This document shows, piece after piece, positions 15,004 through 17,227 of a stretch of 17,227 nt of DNA; the first letter of the stretch is position 1; each line of letters opens with the position of its first letter. The DNA is taken from NCBI GenBank assembly GCA_964475215.1, contig CAYYVT010000160.1:1-17227 (forward strand). Reading direction: 5' to 3'. The translations under genes and the position numbers were made by a program. This DNA is from DATKKG01 sp964475215. Lineage in GTDB: Archaea > Thermoproteota > Nitrososphaeria > Conexivisphaerales > DTJL01. The notes beneath the pieces are model-generated. The model did not search any database. It had not been told where the DNA came from and saw only the letters and a list, made by a program, of their open reading frames with translations.

Positions 15004-15021
15004 CCGGAGGGGCCCCTTCGG
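15004..15021. promoter_or_regulatory. 18-nt near-perfect palindrome in the divergent pilus promoter region
   Basis: CCGGAGGGG-CCCCTTCGG is symmetric except for one G/T pair. It sits between the platform-gene TATA box and a TATA-like stretch for the peptidase gene (TTAATTAT, 15029-15036, about 38 nt before ATG 15071). A dimeric regulator could bind here and act in both directions. In G+C-rich DNA such palindromes also arise by chance. Confidence 0.35.
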
Positions 15022-15070
15022 AGCAGGCTTAATTATGGGAAGAAGGTGACTTTCGAGGGAGAACGGCCCC

Positions 15071-15661
15071 ATGTACGCAGAGCTCCTGGCATCCGTCACC
15101 TTCGCGCTCGTCGCCTACCAGGACTTCAGGGACAGGATGGTCTCGGACTATGCGTGGATACCGGCGATCCTCGCAGGGGTGGTGATGCTGTGGGAACAAC
15201 CCGAAATCTGGCAGCTCTCCCTGCTCAAGGTGGGAATCTTCGGGGCGTTCGGGGCGCTTTCAATCCTTCTCGGACTCTTCGGGCAGGCGGATGGCCTCGC
15301 CATCATAGCCATGTCCATCGGGACCTCCACCTTCTCTCCCCTGCCGCAGATGTTGGCGGCGGCGATCATCGCCTTGGCCCACATCACATACCTAGTGGTC
15401 CGACACGGCTCGTTCAAAATTGAGAAGACGATGACCGTCGAAGAGGCGGTCAAGCAGAACGTCTGGATCCCCCTCGAGGTTACCTGTGGAGGCATCGTGG
15501 TGGAGCTGAAGGGTTCGCCTGAGGAGGCCTGGGACGCCCTGCAGGGGTATCTCGGGAAAGATGCGACTGTGAAAGCCTCTTACGGAGTACCGTTCGCAGG
15601 CTACCTTGCGATAGGGTACATTGTGGCCTTCGCCGCCCTCGCCCTGCTAGGGCTCCTCTAG
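15071..15661 (+). CDS. Archaeal prepilin peptidase, FlaK/PibD-like (A24)
   Basis: Membrane aspartyl protease that removes class III signal peptides before pilus assembly; 196 residues. The two catalytic aspartates are visible: Asp18 in AYQDFRDR at the end of the first helix, and Asp74 in the GQAD motif (family GxxD) just after the third helix. Membrane segments lie at about 3-16, 25-41, 52-70, 75-85, 92-112 and 176-195. A soluble segment (about 120-170) precedes the last helix, as in FlaK-type enzymes. ATG 15071 has GAGGGAGA 8 nt upstream. The gene is divergent from the pilus operon and is very likely its dedicated processing enzyme, given four substrates next door. Its stop shares CTAG with the convergent small gene. 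Confidence 0.88.
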   Translation: MYAELLASVTFALVAYQDFRDRMVSDYAWIPAILAGVVMLWEQPEIWQLSLLKVGIFGAFGALSILLGLFGQADGLAIIAMSIGTSTFSPLPQMLAAAIIALAHITYLVVRHGSFKIEKTMTVEEAVKQNVWIPLEVTCGGIVVELKGSPEEAWDALQGYLGKDATVKASYGVPFAGYLAIGYIVAFAALALLGLL

Positions 15662-15882
15662 CTCTTCTGCGTGTAGCTCCAAGCTATTAGGATCGCAAGG
15701 GACAGCAGGGATGTCGCAAAGCCCACGATGGCCGCGTTGGCCAGCTGCTTGTCTCCGAAGAGAGTGTAAAGGGCATTGAGGATCCCCTGGAAGATGTTAG
15801 TCCTGTCGATGACCAAGTATCCGAGGAATCCGATTGCATATCCTAGTACCCAGAAGCCGAATAAGATGGTCGTTCTACCCAC
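15658..15882 (-). CDS. Small two-helix membrane protein, unknown function
   Basis: A 74-residue protein I do not recognise. It has two hydrophobic helices (about 5-24 and 48-68) joined by a polar loop with a short amphipathic stretch (NIFQGILNALYTLFGD), and a basic C-terminus. GTG 15882 has GAGGCG 7 nt upstream, and a TATA-like ATATTTA (15921-15927) lies about 42 nt upstream, so it looks like a real, independently transcribed gene. Its stop overlaps that of the prepilin peptidase within CTAG. It could be a minor membrane factor of the pilus or unrelated; the tail-to-tail arrangement argues against simple cotranscription. Confidence 0.6.
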   Translation of the reverse strand: MGRTTILFGFWVLGYAIGFLGYLVIDRTNIFQGILNALYTLFGDKQLANAAIVGFATSLLSLAILIAWSYTQKS

Positions 15883-15920
15883 GATTTCTACGCCTCGATA
15901 GGTGCTGTTCTTGGCGGTCC

Positions 15921-15927
15921 ATATTTA
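15921..15927 (-). promoter_or_regulatory. TATA box of the small membrane protein gene
   Basis: The minus strand reads TAAATAT, centred about 42 nt before GTG 15882. This leaves a leader of roughly 14 nt containing GAGGCG. Spacing and composition fit a promoter, with moderate support. Confidence 0.4.
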
Positions 15928-15977
15928 GTGTCTGCAGAGCAAAAACAGTTGATTTGTAGGTCAAGAGCCGTGCGGGG

Positions 15978-16997
15978 CTATATCCAGGACGGAAGGGAGG
16001 GGTCCGTCAGCGTGACGGAGTACAGAGCGGTCCCCCAGCCGGTCTGAATTTCGAACTGGTACGTCGCGTTGTAGGCCAACGGAAGGTCCATCGTCACGGT
16101 CACCGTGTCGGTCGTCAGGCCGTACGAGACGGTGGAGTTCTGCTCGACGCCGTCGACCGAAGCGATGAAGCCTAGGATTGTGGAGGGCAGAAGGGTGGGC
16201 TTGCTGAGCGTCACCTCTGCCTTTGAAGGGATGACGTTGTACAACGCCAAGTTGTCGAAGTATGCGTCCGCGTTGGCTACGGCGATGCCGAATCCCATGA
16301 CGTAGATCGGATCGCCCACGTTGTAGAGGGTGCTTGAATTGTCAAGAAGATAGCCTTTGATGAGGCTGTCCACCCTGGGCGTCCCAAGCTGCAGCTCGTA
16401 TGTATTCCAAGAGTCGACGGACCTGACGCCGCGGAGCATCAGTATGCCCGCCGAGGCGTTTACGCTGTCGTAGGTGGAACCCAGGTACGATGAGAAGTTG
16501 CCAAGCACCAAGGTCAGCGGGAAGGTGTCGTTGGGGTTGAGCCGCCAGCTCAAGATGAGGATCAGGGTAACGTAGCTCTGCCCCTCGTTCACGGCAGGAC
16601 CCACATATTTGAGGTCGAAGCCGAAGGTGGTCGACGCGTTGATGAGCAGGGGAAGCACCTGAGCGGTCGAGTCGTTGTATCCTACGGACACGCTTTGCCC
16701 AGGATCGCTGATGTAAAGGGAGCGGTTTCCAGACGCGGCGCCCCCGGTGACGATCTTGGCAAATCCGGGGCCAGTGGACGATATGCTCCAAGAGTTGTCG
16801 TTTAGCTCGAAGCCCCCGTTCGGCGTTATGGGGATGAAGACATTTGATGCGAAGGCGACCTTCGAGACGTTGAACGGCGCGGCAAAGGGGGCGCCGAACA
16901 GGCCCAAGACCACGAGGGAGACGGCCAGGAGAAGGACAAGAAGTAGCCTAAGGCGTTTCTTGGTCAACCGGCCCTTCCTTGGGGGCTCTCCGGACAC
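15978..16997 (-). CDS. Exported or membrane-anchored beta-rich surface protein
   Basis: A 339-residue protein of unknown specific function. Residues 1-17 are strongly basic and 18-40 form one hydrophobic helix, serving as a signal anchor or uncleaved signal peptide. An ectodomain of about 300 residues follows. Its first half opens with NGGFELNDNSWSISS and carries SGNRSLYISD, the pattern of carbohydrate-binding-module-like jelly rolls. The C-terminal 80 residues look like an Ig-like domain. Several N-glycosylation sequons (NRS, NDS, NAS, NSS) suggest an outside location. The start is GTG 16997, with a TATA box centred 28 nt upstream (17023-17028), so the mRNA is probably leaderless. A short T-run downstream (minus strand, about 15945) could terminate it. 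It may be a glycan-binding or S-layer-associated protein; the family is not certain. Confidence 0.75.
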   Translation of the reverse strand: MSGEPPRKGRLTKKRLRLLLVLLLAVSLVVLGLFGAPFAAPFNVSKVAFASNVFIPITPNGGFELNDNSWSISSTGPGFAKIVTGGAASGNRSLYISDPGQSVSVGYNDSTAQVLPLLINASTTFGFDLKYVGPAVNEGQSYVTLILILSWRLNPNDTFPLTLVLGNFSSYLGSTYDSVNASAGILMLRGVRSVDSWNTYELQLGTPRVDSLIKGYLLDNSSTLYNVGDPIYVMGFGIAVANADAYFDNLALYNVIPSKAEVTLSKPTLLPSTILGFIASVDGVEQNSTVSYGLTTDTVTVTMDLPLAYNATYQFEIQTGWGTALYSVTLTDPSLPSWI

Positions 16998-17004
16998 AGG
17001 AACC

Positions 17005-17028
17005 TGAGAATTCTCAATCTCATTAAAA
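17005..17028 (-). promoter_or_regulatory. Leaderless promoter with 12-nt palindrome before the surface protein gene
   Basis: The TATA core (minus TTTTAA, 17028-17023) is centred 28 nt before GTG 16997. Between it and the start lies TGAGAATTCTCA (17005-17016), a perfect 12-nt palindrome. A protein bound there would block polymerase, so it is a candidate operator. The promoter is well supported; the operator role is inferred. Confidence 0.5.
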
Positions 17029-17111
17029 CTTTGTGCTCCGCACCCGGTCGGGACTTTTTTGACTCCAGGAAGATTTCGAAGATCCCGGAGGGCCAGACCT
17101 CAGGTTAGGGA

Positions 17112-17131
17112 AGGAGAAACAAGAAAATAAA
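17112..17131 (-). terminator. T-rich archaeal-type terminator
   Basis: The minus strand downstream of the stop at 17153 is pyrimidine-rich and contains CTTTATTTTCTTGTTTC. Archaeal RNA polymerase terminates at such T-rich tracts without a hairpin. It would end the partial gene at the right edge before the separate promoter of the surface protein gene. The remainder of 17029-17111 shows nothing I can identify. Confidence 0.5.
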
Positions 17132-17152
17132 GGGGGATCAGGAAGGAGTCTT

Positions 17153-17227
17153 CTACTTCTTCCTGACCAATATCACGATTTGGAGCACTACTGCGATTGC
17201 GATCAGGATGACTGCGATGTAGAGGAT
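17153..17227 (-). CDS. Partial CDS: C-terminal membrane anchor
   Basis: Only the last 24 residues lie in the window. They read ILYIAVILIAIAVVLQIVILVRKK in two parts: a continuous hydrophobic helix and a basic RKK end just before TAG (17155-17153). This is a typical C-terminal transmembrane anchor with a cytoplasmic positive tail, as in archaeal S-layer or other surface proteins. The reading frame is open to the window edge, a T-rich terminator follows, and the next gene also encodes a surface protein. The identity of the main domain cannot be known from here. Confidence 0.65.
   Translation of the reverse strand: MLYIAVILIAIAVVLQIVILVRKK

Noticed and set aside
15941..15948. Short T-run on the minus strand after the surface protein gene as a terminator
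   Set aside because: Only five consecutive T with no wider T-rich context; too weak to list.
1..17227. CRISPR arrays, tRNA or rRNA genes, insertion sequences
   Set aside because: No regularly spaced repeats, no cloverleaf or ribosomal signatures, and no transposase-like reading frames or flanking repeats were seen; almost all sequence is accounted for by genes.

Overview
The window is a gene-dense, G+C-rich stretch of an archaeal chromosome. Archaeal markers are a Cdc48/VAT-type AAA+ ATPase, an archaeal ATP-dependent DNA ligase, class III (archaellin-like) prepilins with a FlaK/PibD-type peptidase, TATA-box promoters, probable leaderless GTG/ATG starts and many GTG and TTG starts. I cannot name the lineage with confidence. 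A TACK/Thermoproteota relative is my guess from the overall gene style. I saw no tRNA, rRNA, CRISPR array, insertion sequence or broken gene.

1-2619: a heat-shock or proteostasis locus. hsp20 and cdc48 (cut by the left edge) form a minus-strand operon. A small ArsR-like winged-helix regulator is transcribed divergently. The 76-bp gap between them holds a perfect 10+2+10 inverted repeat centred on a TATA-like core. This parallels the Phr/HSR1 systems of Pyrococcus and Archaeoglobus, where a winged-helix repressor controls hsp20 and a Cdc48-type ATPase.

2626-8331: housekeeping and metabolic genes, mostly single units. They are a MIP18/DUF59 protein, a TIM-barrel isomerase/endonuclease-like protein, a LarA-like (DUF2088) protein that seems to lack the nickel-pincer residues, a site-2-protease homologue that lacks its zinc motif, a RimI-type acetyltransferase, and an ATP-dependent DNA ligase.

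8336-15661: a compact type IV pilus locus. Reading on the minus strand from 14955 down it encodes a TadC/FlaJ-like platform, three small pilin-like proteins, a 558-residue pilin-anchored ectodomain protein, and a TadA/FlaI/VirB11-like ATPase. The last four genes overlap or abut, two of them through TTGA start/stop overlaps. The prepilin peptidase is divergent at 15071. All four pilin-type proteins carry the same R-[A/G]-[V/I] processing site, so the cluster looks like a self-sufficient assembly system with its own peptidase. An 11-nt sequence at two TATA boxes, before the platform and before the first pilin, suggests joint control.

15658-17227: a small two-helix membrane protein, an exported or membrane-anchored beta-rich surface protein with a probable leaderless start, and the C-terminal membrane anchor of a further gene cut by the right edge.

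The strongest leads are the divergent heat-shock operator, the two neighbouring catalytic-residue-deficient homologues (LarA-like and S2P-like), and the pilus operon with its large tyrosine-rich candidate tip protein.
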